From NCBI GenBank assembly GCA_026692885.1, contig JAPLNJ010001234.1, positions 1 to 14,349 of the forward strand: a DNA stretch of 14,349 nucleotides. Direction: 5' to 3'. Of the stretch, positions 1 through 9,401 are shown piece after piece; positions within the stretch are counted from its first letter, which is position 1, and each line of letters starts with the position of its first letter. The notes beneath the pieces were generated by a model. The model had not been told where the DNA came from and did not search any database. It was given only the letters and a program-made list of their open reading frames with translations. Both the position numbers and the translations under genes were made by a program. Source of the DNA: Planctomycetota bacterium. Its GTDB lineage: Bacteria > Planctomycetota > Planctomycetia > Pirellulales > Pirellulaceae.

Positions 1-132
1 GGTTACATCGGCACGGCCGCGGCTTATCCCGAAGGAGGCTACGAAACCAGCCCGAACGCTAGTCTGGTGGCCCCGGAAGTCGAGCAGGTTCTGACCGTAG
101 CCATCAAAAGACTGCTCGATGTGAAGCCCTGA
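1..132 (+). CDS. C-terminal end of a neutral/alkaline ceramidase-like protein (partial)
   Basis: Only the last 43 codons are in the window, reading in frame from base 1 to a TGA at 130-132. The peptide begins [15 protein letters not shown] and ends in a helix-like stretch [13 protein letters not shown]. The Gly-Tyr-x-x-Thr-x-x-x-Tyr/Phe-Pro-x-Gly-Gly-Tyr-Glu pattern followed by a C-terminal helix resembles the end of the neutral/alkaline ceramidase-like proteins common in planctomycetes, which hydrolyse N-acyl linkages of sphingolipid-type substrates or act on unknown lipids. The catalytic region lies outside the window, so the family call rests on this tail only. The gene converges on the SGNH hydrolase gene, and a 23-bp palindrome starts 42 nt after its stop codon. 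Confidence 0.6.
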   Translation, partial: GYIGTAAAYPEGGYETSPNASLVAPEVEQVLTVAIKRLLDVKP

Positions 133-174
133 CAGTGCTTCGTGGCTGGAAAAGAACAAGTCCGTAGTTTGATC

Positions 175-233
175 GTAGGACGGATTGGCACTTCGGCCCG
201 ATGTTTCGGGGCCGAAGTGCCAATCCGTCCTAC
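175..233. repeat. 23-bp perfect inverted repeat between convergent genes
   Basis: The arms at 175-197 and 211-233 are perfect reverse complements over 23 bp, separated by 13 nt. Inside the loop, CCG and CGG can pair further around ATGTTT with one bulged G. It lies between the stop of the ceramidase-like gene (132) and that of the SGNH hydrolase (288), so both transcripts would end with this hairpin. There is no T-tract on either side, so a classical intrinsic terminator is not shown. It may instead be an interspersed palindromic repeat that also protects mRNA 3' ends. Confidence 0.9.
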
Positions 234-287
234 CACCGATCTGCCAGATTATTTCTTTACAGCCGCTTAGGGACGTCTCGCCCAGGT

Positions 288-1967
288 CTACGGGCCGGGG
301 ACCTTAGGCACGATCGAGTAGCGGAGGTCATCCAAGGAGTCTTCGCCGACCTTCGTGACGTCTACGGAACACTGCCACTGCCAGGTGACATGGTTCGAGC
401 GAAACGCCAGGGCATTCCAGCCACGCTCCAGTCGCACCTCCAGCGTCTTGCTACGCTTCGGCTCCCCGGTCAGCAGCCCGCTGTACACGTCCCGGCCGTT
501 CAGATACACCGTCAGATGCTGCGTACCAGCGAACGCCTGCGTGCTGAGGGTCAGGTTCACGGTTCGTTCGTGGTCGGAACGAATCCAGCGTGCCCCGTAG
601 CCTGCCTCGAAGTTCCGCGCATGCGTCACGGCGGAAAAATCCACGCTGCCCGGTGCATCGCCACCGGTGTAGTTCACACTCGGAAACAGCCGCAGCCACT
701 GCGGCTTGAGGCCACCTGCATCGGTCTCCACCGTGAAATTGCGGCCAGCGGCGATCGCCTCGTCCACCGGTCCCCGAGCTTTGGCAGTGTCGAGGGTCTG
801 TCCGTTCCAGAAGGGGGCGACAGAACCGGCCGCCACCAGCCACGGCGGAGCGATCCGCACATCGCGGCGTACGGATTGGCCGTCGACGACGGCAATCAGT
901 TGCCACACGTTTTCGCGCCGATTGGGAATGCCGGAGACAAGGAACTCGCCCTCCGGGTTTTCGATCACCGCAGGCGTTACGTCCCACGGGTCGCCTGCAA
1001 GTGTGACCCGCGGTGGTGGGCTGCTAGAACCTTGGGGCACCGTTAGCCAATAGTGAACGCGAAAACTCTGGCGTTCCTCGATCAACGTCGTCGGCACCGG
1101 CGTGACCTGAAAGGATACTCTGGGTGGTAAGCCCGCGGCTTTCTCCAATGCCTGAGGGAGTCGCTGGTCCGCGACGGTCTTGGCTGCGGCCTCCTCGCCC
1201 AGGCCGCGCAGCATGGCGATGGCAATCGCGATGTGCCCCGGTTCATTGGGATGGACATAGTCGTACGTCACGTGAAAGTCCGGTTGCAACCGCCGTCCTT
1301 GCTGCAGCACGTCTCGCATCTTCTCGCTGGTCGGCAGCCAAAGCAAGTTCAATTCCTTGGCGAGGACGGCGGCCTGCGCATTGAGCTTGTCCAGCATGTG
1401 GTTTTTCGGCGACGCGAGATCCTCCGTGCATAGCGTGGCGCCGGCCAGCGCGATGACTGTGGGACGCAGCCGCTCTCGCAGCGCCGCAATCAACTCGCGA
1501 TAATTCGTGGTCCAGTCCTCCCAAGCAGCCGCTTCGTCCACGACGTAGGGCGCCAGCACGTCGTTCATGCCGAGCATGATAATGAGCACCTCGGCTGGCT
1601 GAGACAAAGCGGATTTCACGTTGATGCCTGGGACGTCGAGCAAGACTTCCTGGGTGCGAGAGCGCAGTTCCACGTCGCGCCAACTCCGCACGCCTTGACC
1701 GCTCCCGCCCAGGGCTACCAGGTCGGGCCGACATCCCGGATAAGTCTGCTTGAGCGCCCAGTCCATTTGGTGTGCAAAACCCGTGGCGTAGTTGCGGCTC
1801 AAACCGGTGATGCTGTCGCCTACCAACACGACCCGTGATTGGCCTCGTTTCAGCAACGGCTCCGCGGCGCTGGCGTAGTGCGCGGCCGCGCACAGTACCA
1901 GGGCTGCCAGTGCTGCTATTCGTCGTTCTTGGCTCACGATTCTCCCGCACAGCATGTTGGATGTCAC
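288..1967 (-). CDS. Secreted SGNH/GDSL-family hydrolase with C-terminal beta-sandwich domain
   Basis: A 559-residue exported esterase-like enzyme, probably a carbohydrate or lipid O-acyl esterase. The start is taken as GTG at 1967 because AGGAGGT (1977-1983) lies 9 nt upstream; the longer open frame to 2027 overlaps the sulfatase end and has no such site. Residues 1-35 look like a signal peptide (ERR, hydrophobic core, then YASA before AEP). The SGNH blocks are in order: VGDS with Ser52, LGGSGQ near residue 88, GMND with Asn135, and YDYVHPN with Asp236 and His239. The region after about residue 400 looks like a beta-sandwich of PA14 or carbohydrate-binding type (HLTVYLNGRDV, then RGWNALAFR). 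Its start is 43 nt after the sulfatase stop, which suggests one transcript. The substrate cannot be told from sequence alone. Confidence 0.85.
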   Translation of the reverse strand: MTSNMLCGRIVSQERRIAALAALVLCAAAHYASAAEPLLKRGQSRVVLVGDSITGLSRNYATGFAHQMDWALKQTYPGCRPDLVALGGSGQGVRSWRDVELRSRTQEVLLDVPGINVKSALSQPAEVLIIMLGMNDVLAPYVVDEAAAWEDWTTNYRELIAALRERLRPTVIALAGATLCTEDLASPKNHMLDKLNAQAAVLAKELNLLWLPTSEKMRDVLQQGRRLQPDFHVTYDYVHPNEPGHIAIAIAMLRGLGEEAAAKTVADQRLPQALEKAAGLPPRVSFQVTPVPTTLIEERQSFRVHYWLTVPQGSSSPPPRVTLAGDPWDVTPAVIENPEGEFLVSGIPNRRENVWQLIAVVDGQSVRRDVRIAPPWLVAAGSVAPFWNGQTLDTAKARGPVDEAIAAGRNFTVETDAGGLKPQWLRLFPSVNYTGGDAPGSVDFSAVTHARNFEAGYGARWIRSDHERTVNLTLSTQAFAGTQHLTVYLNGRDVYSGLLTGEPKRSKTLEVRLERGWNALAFRSNHVTWQWQCSVDVTKVGEDSLDDLRYSIVPKVPGP

Positions 1968-2010
1968 GATTCTGCTACCTCCTGCAAGTTTGGAAAGTGC
2001 TTCCCATCCG

Positions 2011-3483
2011 CTAGCGGCCGGGCACAAACTGGGACGTGGACTTCGTCGGCGATCCCTCCAAGAGTTCGGTAGCTCGCCGATGGTGCGGTGAGACCACCGC
2101 TCCCTCCAGGATCGGATCCCGTGTTTCGATCAGATGCTGGTGCAGCCGTTTGAGCAGCGCGGCGCGGATTTCGGCAGACTCCGGTCGTTGAGCGATGTCC
2201 TTCTGCTCCCAAGGGTCGCTGGCCAGATCATACAACTCAACGTGTGGGTGGTAGGCGGTCGCATGGTTGGCGGGCGCGGACGTATCCGAGGGGGGCCGCC
2301 AAGATTGCGACGGGTCCATATAGGCGGGAGCCGTGGTGAAATTTACGATCAGCTTGTGGGTCTCGGTGCGGATTGCCCGGCGGGGATCGTAGTAGTCGTG
2401 GTAGGTCATTTCCGTGAAGACTTCCCGGCGGGGCTCGTAGAATCTGCCGTCCAGAAGTGGGACAAAGGAACACCCCTGGACGTTGGCGGGAACCGGCACG
2501 CCAGCCAGTTCTAAGATGGAAGGCAGATAGTCGACGTTGGAGATCATTTCCGAGCGGACTGGGCCGCCGTGCCAGCCCGGACGAGTGGGCAGACGCAAAA
2601 GCAGGGCTACCTGGACCCCAGGCTCGTAGAGCGAACACTTCGCCCGAGGCATCGCGATCCCGTGGTCGGTCGTGAACACCAAGAGCGTGCTGGCTTCCTG
2701 TCCGGATTCCTTCAGTGCGGCCATCAGGCGGCCGAATTGGGCATCGACGTGGCGGACTGCTCCTTGTAAGCCGGCCAGCTCGCGCCGCGTGCCAGGCGTA
2801 TCGCGGAGGTAGCCTGGGACATCGACTCCAAGAGACTCGTCCGGTTCAATCGCCGGCCCGGGAAAGCTGTTGTCGCCCGGCAGAGCCCCCGGCCAGGCTG
2901 GTGCGGGATATGGCAACCGGTGCGGCTCAACAAACCCGACGCAGAGAAAAAATGGCTGTTCCGGCTTGGCGGCGAACTCGCGCAACAGGCCGATCGCGGC
3001 ATCGGTGGCCGGAGCCGCCGCGGCTTGCCGCAGGTGGCGCTCGTACCCGCAGCGTGAGAAGCCGGAGGAGGTCTCGTGGATGACACCAACCGCTGCCGTG
3101 GCGTAACCCGCATCGCGCAGGATTTGAGCAAGGTGCCGCTCGTCAGCGTTAAGGTCCCACGCGAAGTCGGCGTGGCAAAGCCCCATGACTCCGTTGGAGT
3201 GAGGCCATCGTCCGGTGAAGATCTAGGCCCGCGAAGGACTGCATCCCGGGGCCGTGCAGAAACTCCGCGCGAACCGCACACCCTCGGCCGCCAGCTTGTC
3301 AAGGTTCGGAGTCTGGACGGTCTTCACGCCATAACAGTGCAGGAACTGGCCGAGGTCGTGACAGTGGACCAGCAGGACGTTGGGCCGAGGATCGGCGGCG
3401 CGGACCGCGGAGTCCGACAACAGGACGGCCAGCAAGGCAGCGCCAAGAACGGCGGACAAAGTATATGGTCTATTGAGCGTCAT
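2011..3483 (-). pseudogene. Type I (formylglycine) sulfatase interrupted by an in-frame TAG
   Basis: The frame runs from ATG at 3483 (SD GAGGGGG at 3489-3495) to TAG at 2011, 490 sense-length codons, normal for the family. Residues 1-30 form a signal peptide. [20 protein letters not shown] is the N-terminal metal-site motif, CSPSRA (Cys81 to Arg85) is the formylglycine signature, and TTDHG plus RAKCSLYEPG are the later metal and sulfate-binding motifs. The C-terminal DLASDPWEQKDIA is typical. Codon 87 is TAG (3225-3223), immediately after SRA, and the same frame continues with IFTGRWPHSNGVMGL. No shift of frame is needed, so one substitution (for example from TCG) explains it. Stopping there would give an 86-residue fragment; reinitiation at codon 100 would lack the catalytic Cys. 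It is either a young pseudogene, a sequence error, or a readthrough case. The motifs resemble the sulfamidase-like HDLG subgroup of S1 sulfatases. Confidence 0.85.
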
Positions 3484-3519
3484 ACTTACCCCCTCAGTGG
3501 TTCGTCCTTTCCATGCTGC

Positions 3520-3636
3520 TCACCGGTCCTGAGACGACTCCTCTGGGCCGCCGCTGGAAGCCGCCCAGTGGATCGCTCGCCCCAGGATCTCGTCGAACTC
3601 CGGCTTGTAAGACGTCAGACCTTCTTCCCAGCGGTC
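3520..3636 (-). pseudogene. Possible 3' remnant of an unidentified gene
   Basis: Between the flavoprotein and the sulfatase a minus-strand frame of 38 codons reads DRWEEGLTSYKPEFDEI followed by LGRAIHWAASSG and a short polar tail, ending in TGA at 3522-3520. It has no start codon, is closed upstream by TGA at 3639-3637, and overlaps the last 22 bases of the flavoprotein gene in another frame. Most third positions are G or C, as in the neighbouring genes. Its stop lies 36 nt before the sulfatase ATG, close to operon-like spacing. It looks like the C-terminus of a gene once upstream of the sulfatase and cut off on its 5' side. The ending is loosely like the end of ThuA-type proteins, but I do not identify it. 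Confidence 0.35.
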
Positions 3637-4244
3637 TCAGCGGGGATTTGTCGGACGTCGTGATTCGCCGCGACCGCCAGTTGCGTCATCAGCCAGGCCA
3701 TGTTTCGAGCGAGGTTTTTCACCGTGTCCATGCCCTCCGCATCATTTCGCACCTCACCCTTTTCGCGGCCGAAGGCAACATTCCAGTAGGTCGAACCGGG
3801 CACGATCATCTCGCTGATCAGAAAGAAGTAATTGAGTTGGGCGAAGGTGAAGTTCTGACCGGCACGGCGAGCCACCACGATCGCCGCTCCCACCTTCCGT
3901 CGCAGCACTTGCGGATGCTTGCGGGAGACGTAGCCAACCCGGTCCAGCAAAGCCATGATCTGCGGCGTGGCTGACCCGAAGTACACCGGCGAGCCGATCA
4001 AGATGCCGTCCGCCTCCGCGAACTTGTCGAGAATTCCCTCAAAAGCCGGATCTTCCTGAACGCAACGGATCGTCTCCGAGGCAAAGCAACCCCGGCAAGC
4101 CACGCACGGCTTGATGGGTCGATCGGCCAGCGAGAGAAACTCCGTCTGCAACCCCTCGCCCGCCAGGACGTCTAATGCCGTGTTCACCAGAATGTCGGTA
4201 TTGCCGTCGCGCCGCGGACTGCCTGAAATCCCCAAGACTCTCAC
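3615..4244 (-). CDS. Iron-sulfur flavoprotein / NADPH-dependent FMN reductase family
   Basis: A 209-residue cytoplasmic redox protein of the flavodoxin-fold family. GTG at 4244 is taken as the start because AGGAGG lies 8 nt upstream (plus-strand CCTCCT at 4253-4258) and it places the first beta strand (VRVLGISGSPR) at the N-terminus. GSPRRDGNT at residues 8-16 is the FMN phosphate-binding loop. Cys47, Cys50, Cys53 and Cys61 form C-x2-C-x2-C-x7-C, the compact motif that binds a 4Fe-4S cluster in iron-sulfur flavoproteins. GSPVYFGSATPQIMALLDR (84-102) is the second flavin loop and dimer segment. The electron donor and acceptor are not predictable. It sits between the TolC-like gene, 204 nt upstream, and the broken sulfatase; no operon partner is evident. 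Confidence 0.85.
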   Translation of the reverse strand: MRVLGISGSPRRDGNTDILVNTALDVLAGEGLQTEFLSLADRPIKPCVACRGCFASETIRCVQEDPAFEGILDKFAEADGILIGSPVYFGSATPQIMALLDRVGYVSRKHPQVLRRKVGAAIVVARRAGQNFTFAQLNYFFLISEMIVPGSTYWNVAFGREKGEVRNDAEGMDTVKNLARNMAWLMTQLAVAANHDVRQIPAETAGKKV

Positions 4245-4448
4245 GTTCAAATCCTCCTGGTTACGTTCTCGTCGTGACAAGAAAGCCGAACTGCACGTAG
4301 TGGATTCGCAGCTTCACCGCTCCGAGCTGGTCAGGGGCCGAAAGCAACTGCCGTTCGATCCTATACTATTCCCACAGGCAGTACCACGACTCGTGTCCCA
4401 GGAAGTGGATGAGGATATGCGCAACTTCAAGAACCACGGCCGGGATGG

Positions 4449-5591
4449 CTACCGCGGAGCCGGCAGGCCCACGGGTTGGTCGGCGGAGACCCGCTTGATT
4501 CCGCTATCGCGTGTCGAAGTCAGGACCGAATGGTCGGTCTGCGGTCTTTCGACCAGCATGCCGACAAGCCGGTCGGGCGTCAGCACGCCCGGACCGGTCA
4601 TGGAAAGTGCGTACAGGGCAATGGCTTCATTGTAGTCTCGCACCGTGCCCAGGAATTGGCGGCGGGCTTGGCGGAGGCGTTCGTAGAACTCGAGCACCGC
4701 CCCCAAATTCACTTGCCCTGCCTGGTACGCCGCGTCCAGTTCCGCCAACGCGGCTTCCGTGTCCCCGACCGCTGTCGCGTGAGCGTCGAGCACTTCGCGG
4801 AGTACCGGCAGGGTCCGGTCAAGTCGTTCCAGACGCGCCGGAACCGCTCCGCGTGAGTTGAGGGTTTCAAAGTAGGTGCGGTAGGTGCCCACGAAGGGCG
4901 AATCTACGGTCACAGGTAGGGCCTCCCCAGGCAGTTGAGCCGTTTCGGCCAGCGCGTGCTGCATTTGGATGGCTGCCAAGTAAGCTTCCGCCTGCGCCGC
5001 CCTGGCCGTCGCGTGGATGGCCTTGAGCAACGCCTGCTGACGAGTTGCCGGCTGAAGTGGCAACCCGATCACGAAGTTCGTCTCCTCCAACGCGTAGTGG
5101 TACGTCGCGATTGCGTGAGCCAGACGCCAATACGCGGTCACCACCGACAGTTGTTGCGGAGTTCCCTGGACCCGCTCTAACGCCGCGCGTAACGGGAACG
5201 GCGTCCCGCGCAAAGCCGACGCGGCAGGAGATGTTAGCGCTTCACCCAGGAGTGATCTGGCGGAAGTCTCCGTCTTAATTCTACCGGGCACAGGTATTGA
5301 CATCGTGGGCGCAGGTACGGACTCCAGGTGGCCAGGCGATAGCTCCGGTTGAGCCAACGCGGGTTGGCCGGTGAGCCCTTGGAAAACGGACCTGGGACCG
5401 GCCGGATGTGACGCTTGACCTGGGGGTGTCTCTGCGCGTGTCGGCTGCGGTGAGGAGGTGGGTTGGTCGGATGTTGGAAGAGAGGCCGCAGGACTCGAAT
5501 CGAGTGGAGGAAAGGCAGGACCTGTCTGGTCGGGGGGCGCAGCCAGCTGGGCGAACACGGCACAGAAGAGGAAGAGCGAAGCGATATTCAT
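4449..5591 (-). CDS. Secreted TolC-like helical protein of planctomycete type
   Basis: A 380-residue exported protein. ATG at 5591 is chosen because AGGAG lies 8 nt upstream and a signal peptide (MNIASLFLFCAVFAQLAAP) starts there; the open frame to 5651 adds residues without such support. Residues about 18-115 are rich in Pro, Ser and Thr, an unstructured linker. Residues about 130-350 are long amphipathic helices: VVTAYWRLAHAIATYHYALE, then a PFVGTYRTYFETL segment, then LDRTLPVLREVLDAHATAV and a helix ending RDYNEAIALYAL. The AYWRL and YNEAIALYAL patterns resemble the repeats of TolC-type outer-membrane efflux proteins, but only about one coiled-coil hairpin set is present and no beta-barrel strands are obvious. 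It is not a complete TolC, and no pump or adaptor gene is adjacent. The function is unknown. Confidence 0.7.
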   Translation of the reverse strand: MNIASLFLFCAVFAQLAAPPDQTGPAFPPLDSSPAASLPTSDQPTSSPQPTRAETPPGQASHPAGPRSVFQGLTGQPALAQPELSPGHLESVPAPTMSIPVPGRIKTETSARSLLGEALTSPAASALRGTPFPLRAALERVQGTPQQLSVVTAYWRLAHAIATYHYALEETNFVIGLPLQPATRQQALLKAIHATARAAQAEAYLAAIQMQHALAETAQLPGEALPVTVDSPFVGTYRTYFETLNSRGAVPARLERLDRTLPVLREVLDAHATAVGDTEAALAELDAAYQAGQVNLGAVLEFYERLRQARRQFLGTVRDYNEAIALYALSMTGPGVLTPDRLVGMLVERPQTDHSVLTSTRDSGIKRVSADQPVGLPAPR

Positions 5592-5788
5592 CCATGATAC
5601 TCCTGCAAGTGGGGTGGGCCAAAGGGGTTGGGATGTGCTTGGCGCATGCATAACCTGCGCATTTTTCCGTTTTTCGTCAAGCCGAATTGCGATACCCAGC
5701 GTCCGTGGCGGGGGGGCCAGGAGGCAAGGTGGAGAGGGCGTAACGTTGCGATCATGGCCTCAGGGCGGCGTAACTGGAATGGTGTAAG

Positions 5789-5816
5789 TTGCCGGGAGTC
5801 GCTATCTTGATACAGT
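5789..5816 (+). promoter_or_regulatory. Weak candidate promoter for fabI
   Basis: TTGCCG (5789-5794) and TACAGT (5811-5816) are 16 nt apart, each matching four of six bases of the vegetative consensus. The -10 box runs into a small palindrome TCTCA-AAG-TGAGA (5816-5828). This is the best match I saw in the 295-bp divergent gap between the TolC-like gene and fabI; the rest of that gap holds no other clear feature apart from two GCGTAAC copies 30 nt apart (5738 and 5768). Confidence 0.25.
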
Positions 5817-5886
5817 CTCAAAGTGAGATTGGCGGTTGGAGTGCGCGCACGTTGCGTGAATCTGGTGTCGGCGTGAGGAGGTTTGC

Positions 5887-6711
5887 ATGGGGTTGTTTGA
5901 CGGCAAAAAGGGCTTGATTGTGGGGGTGGCGAACGACCGCTCGATTGCCTGGGCGATCGCGGAAACGATTATGCGGGAAGGCGGCGAGTGCGGCTTCACC
6001 CACCTGCCGGACCATCCGTACGAAGAAAAGAAGAAGAATCACCACCGTGTCGCGAAATGTTTGGAAGGCTGGCCCCAAGCCAAGTTCTTGCTGCCGCTGG
6101 ACGTCCAAGACGACAACCAACTCACGGCCGTCATGCGGCACACGGCGAGCGTCTTCGGCAAAATCGATTTCCTGTGTCACTCGATTGCTTTCGCCGACCG
6201 CCGGGACCTGCATCGGGAGACGGTGAAGACCAGTCGCGCCGGGTTCAAGCTGGCCATGGACGTCAGCGTCTACAGCCTGATCGCCGTCGCCAACGCGGCC
6301 TCGCACGTGCTGAGCAAACGGGCTTCGATTCTCACCCTGAGCTACTTTGGCGGCGAGAAGTGCGTGCCGGGCTACAACGTGATGGGGATCTGCAAAGCGG
6401 CCTTGGAGGCCACGGTCCGCTATTTGGCCCACGACCTGGGGCCGCGCGGCGTGCGGGTCAACGCGCTGAGCGCCGGGCCCTTGAAAACCCTGGCCGGCTC
6501 CGCCGCCGGGGCGACGGAGATGATCGACCTGTACGCGGCCATCTCCCCCCTGGGCCGCAACGTGACGCACGAGGAGGTCGGCCGCACGGGCGCGTTCCTG
6601 CTGTCGGACTTCTCCAACGGCATCACGGCGGAAACCATGCACGTCGACGGGGGCTACAACGCCATGGGTTCGCCTGGCCGGTTGTTGGACCAGATCAAGG
6701 CGGCCAAGTGA
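5887..6711 (+). CDS. fabI: Enoyl-[acyl-carrier-protein] reductase (NADH)
   Basis: The 274-residue cytoplasmic enzyme reduces trans-2-enoyl-ACP in the last step of each fatty-acid elongation cycle. AGGAGGT (5876-5882) lies 4 nt before the ATG. The Rossmann dinucleotide site is G13-VANDR-SIAW, typical of FabI rather than of FabG. The catalytic pair is Tyr163 and Lys170 in YNVMGICK, with the second FabI tyrosine at Tyr153 in LSYFGGEK. The NALSAGPLKTLA segment (192-203) is the substrate-binding loop, where triclosan-type inhibitors bind in known FabI enzymes. The length is slightly above the usual 260 because of a short C-terminal tail. It is the first gene of a cluster with lepA, whose ATG follows its stop by 2 nt. 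Confidence 0.95.
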   Translation: MGLFDGKKGLIVGVANDRSIAWAIAETIMREGGECGFTHLPDHPYEEKKKNHHRVAKCLEGWPQAKFLLPLDVQDDNQLTAVMRHTASVFGKIDFLCHSIAFADRRDLHRETVKTSRAGFKLAMDVSVYSLIAVANAASHVLSKRASILTLSYFGGEKCVPGYNVMGICKAALEATVRYLAHDLGPRGVRVNALSAGPLKTLAGSAAGATEMIDLYAAISPLGRNVTHEEVGRTGAFLLSDFSNGITAETMHVDGGYNAMGSPGRLLDQIKAAK

Positions 6712-6713
6712 TT

Positions 6714-8522
<1,809 letters not shown>

Positions 8523-8538
8523 CCACCGGAAAGACCGC

Positions 8539-9297
8539 ATGCTCGACTTCCGCACCGCCGCTTCGTACGACCTGGTGATCTGCGACATCGACGGCTGTTT
8601 GACGCCGGAAGCTCCCGGCCCGCTGGACTTGGCCGGACTGGCCCGCGTGGCCGAATACAACCGTCTGGCGGCCCAGCGGCGAGATCGTCCCCTACTGACG
8701 CTCTGCAGCGGCCGCCCCGTGTCCTACGTCGAAGCCATCTGTCGGATGCTCCACAACTGCCTGGTTCCCGCCATCGCGGAGAATGGCGTCTGGCTGTACG
8801 ATCCGCTGAGCAACGTGCCGGAAATGGATCCGGCGATCACGGCTGAGCAATTAGACATGGTCCAAACCGCGACTGAGTTGCTGATCGCGCGGTTCGCCCC
8901 GGACGGCCTGACCCTGCAAGCCGGCAAGGTGGCCTCGGTCACGCTGTTTCACCCCCATCACGAGCAACTGTTGAAGATCCTGCCCGAGGTCGCTCGGGAG
9001 GTCGCCCAGCAGCAGTGGCCGCTGCGCGTGTCGATGAGCTGGCACTATGTCAACTGCGATCTGCCGCACGTCTCCAAGGCCAGCGGCGTGCAGCGACTGC
9101 TGGCCCGGACCCGCATCCCGCCGACGCGGACGTTGGGCATCGGTGACACCGTCGGCGACATAGCCCTGGCCCACAACGTCTCGTTCTTCGCCTGCCCGGC
9201 CAACGCCGACGCGGAACTGAAACGCATCGCCGGCTACGTGTCGCCGCTGGCAGAAGTGGCGGGCGTGCTGGACATCCTGCAGCAATTCGCGGTCTGA
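8539..9297 (+). CDS. HAD-superfamily (Cof/SPP-like) phosphatase
   Basis: A 252-residue soluble phosphatase. The four HAD motifs are present: DIDGCL with the nucleophile Asp16 and acid/base Asp18; LCSGRP with Ser57; the Lys180 region SKASGVQRLL; and GIGDTVGD with Asp203 and Asp207 for magnesium. The cap region between motifs II and III (about 80-170) and the ASGV motif resemble Cof-type enzymes such as phosphoglycolate phosphatase of archaeal type, sucrose-phosphatase or mannosyl-phosphoglycerate phosphatase. The substrate is therefore probably a small phosphorylated metabolite, not determined. It starts 16 nt after lepA with only a weak GGAAAG upstream, which fits a place at the end of the fabI-lepA transcript. 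Confidence 0.85.
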   Translation: MLDFRTAASYDLVICDIDGCLTPEAPGPLDLAGLARVAEYNRLAAQRRDRPLLTLCSGRPVSYVEAICRMLHNCLVPAIAENGVWLYDPLSNVPEMDPAITAEQLDMVQTATELLIARFAPDGLTLQAGKVASVTLFHPHHEQLLKILPEVAREVAQQQWPLRVSMSWHYVNCDLPHVSKASGVQRLLARTRIPPTRTLGIGDTVGDIALAHNVSFFACPANADAELKRIAGYVSPLAEVAGVLDILQQFAV

Positions 9298-9330
9298 AGC
9301 AGAGAGGACTCCCTCATGCCACCTCCCGTG

Positions 9331-9357
9331 TTGGCAGAGACTGCGGCTTAGTACAAT
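9331..9357 (+). promoter_or_regulatory. Candidate promoter before the deacetylase-family gene
   Basis: TTGGCA (9331-9336) and TACAAT (9352-9357) each match five of six consensus bases, but the spacer is only 15 nt, shorter than the usual 16-18. It lies in the 104-bp gap after the HAD gene, 44 nt before the ATG at 9402. If real, the deacetylase-family gene is not simply the end of the fabI operon. Confidence 0.3.
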
Positions 9358-9401
9358 ACTGCGTGGCCTGATTTGCAGATCCCCACACAAGGATCAGTCG
9401 T

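Noticed and set aside
201..1046. Plus-strand frame of 281 codons opposite the SGNH gene
   Set aside because: It starts inside the 23-bp palindrome loop, has shadow-like composition, and the opposite strand carries clear SGNH motifs.
2011..3186. Sulfatase part starting at codon 100 as an independent gene
   Set aside because: It lacks the formylglycine Cys and the first metal motif and has no SD at that ATG; it is the rest of the interrupted gene.
4385..4395. 11-bp palindrome CACGA-C-TCGTG upstream of the flavoprotein gene
   Set aside because: It is short enough to occur by chance, and I found no good promoter beside it.
5738..5788. Two GCGTAAC copies 30 nt apart, plus a similar GTGTAAG, upstream of fabI
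   Set aside because: They are too short and few to call a regulator site.
5818..6642. Long antisense frame opposite fabI (274 codons)
   Set aside because: It has no recognisable motifs and mirrors the codon pattern of fabI; the same holds for the 407-codon antisense frame opposite lepA (6654-7877).
5988..6713. Open frame extending lepA upstream across fabI
   Set aside because: The extra residues are Arg/Pro/Gly-rich, typical of a shadow frame in high-GC DNA, and known LepA proteins start at the MSELDSQHIRNF position.
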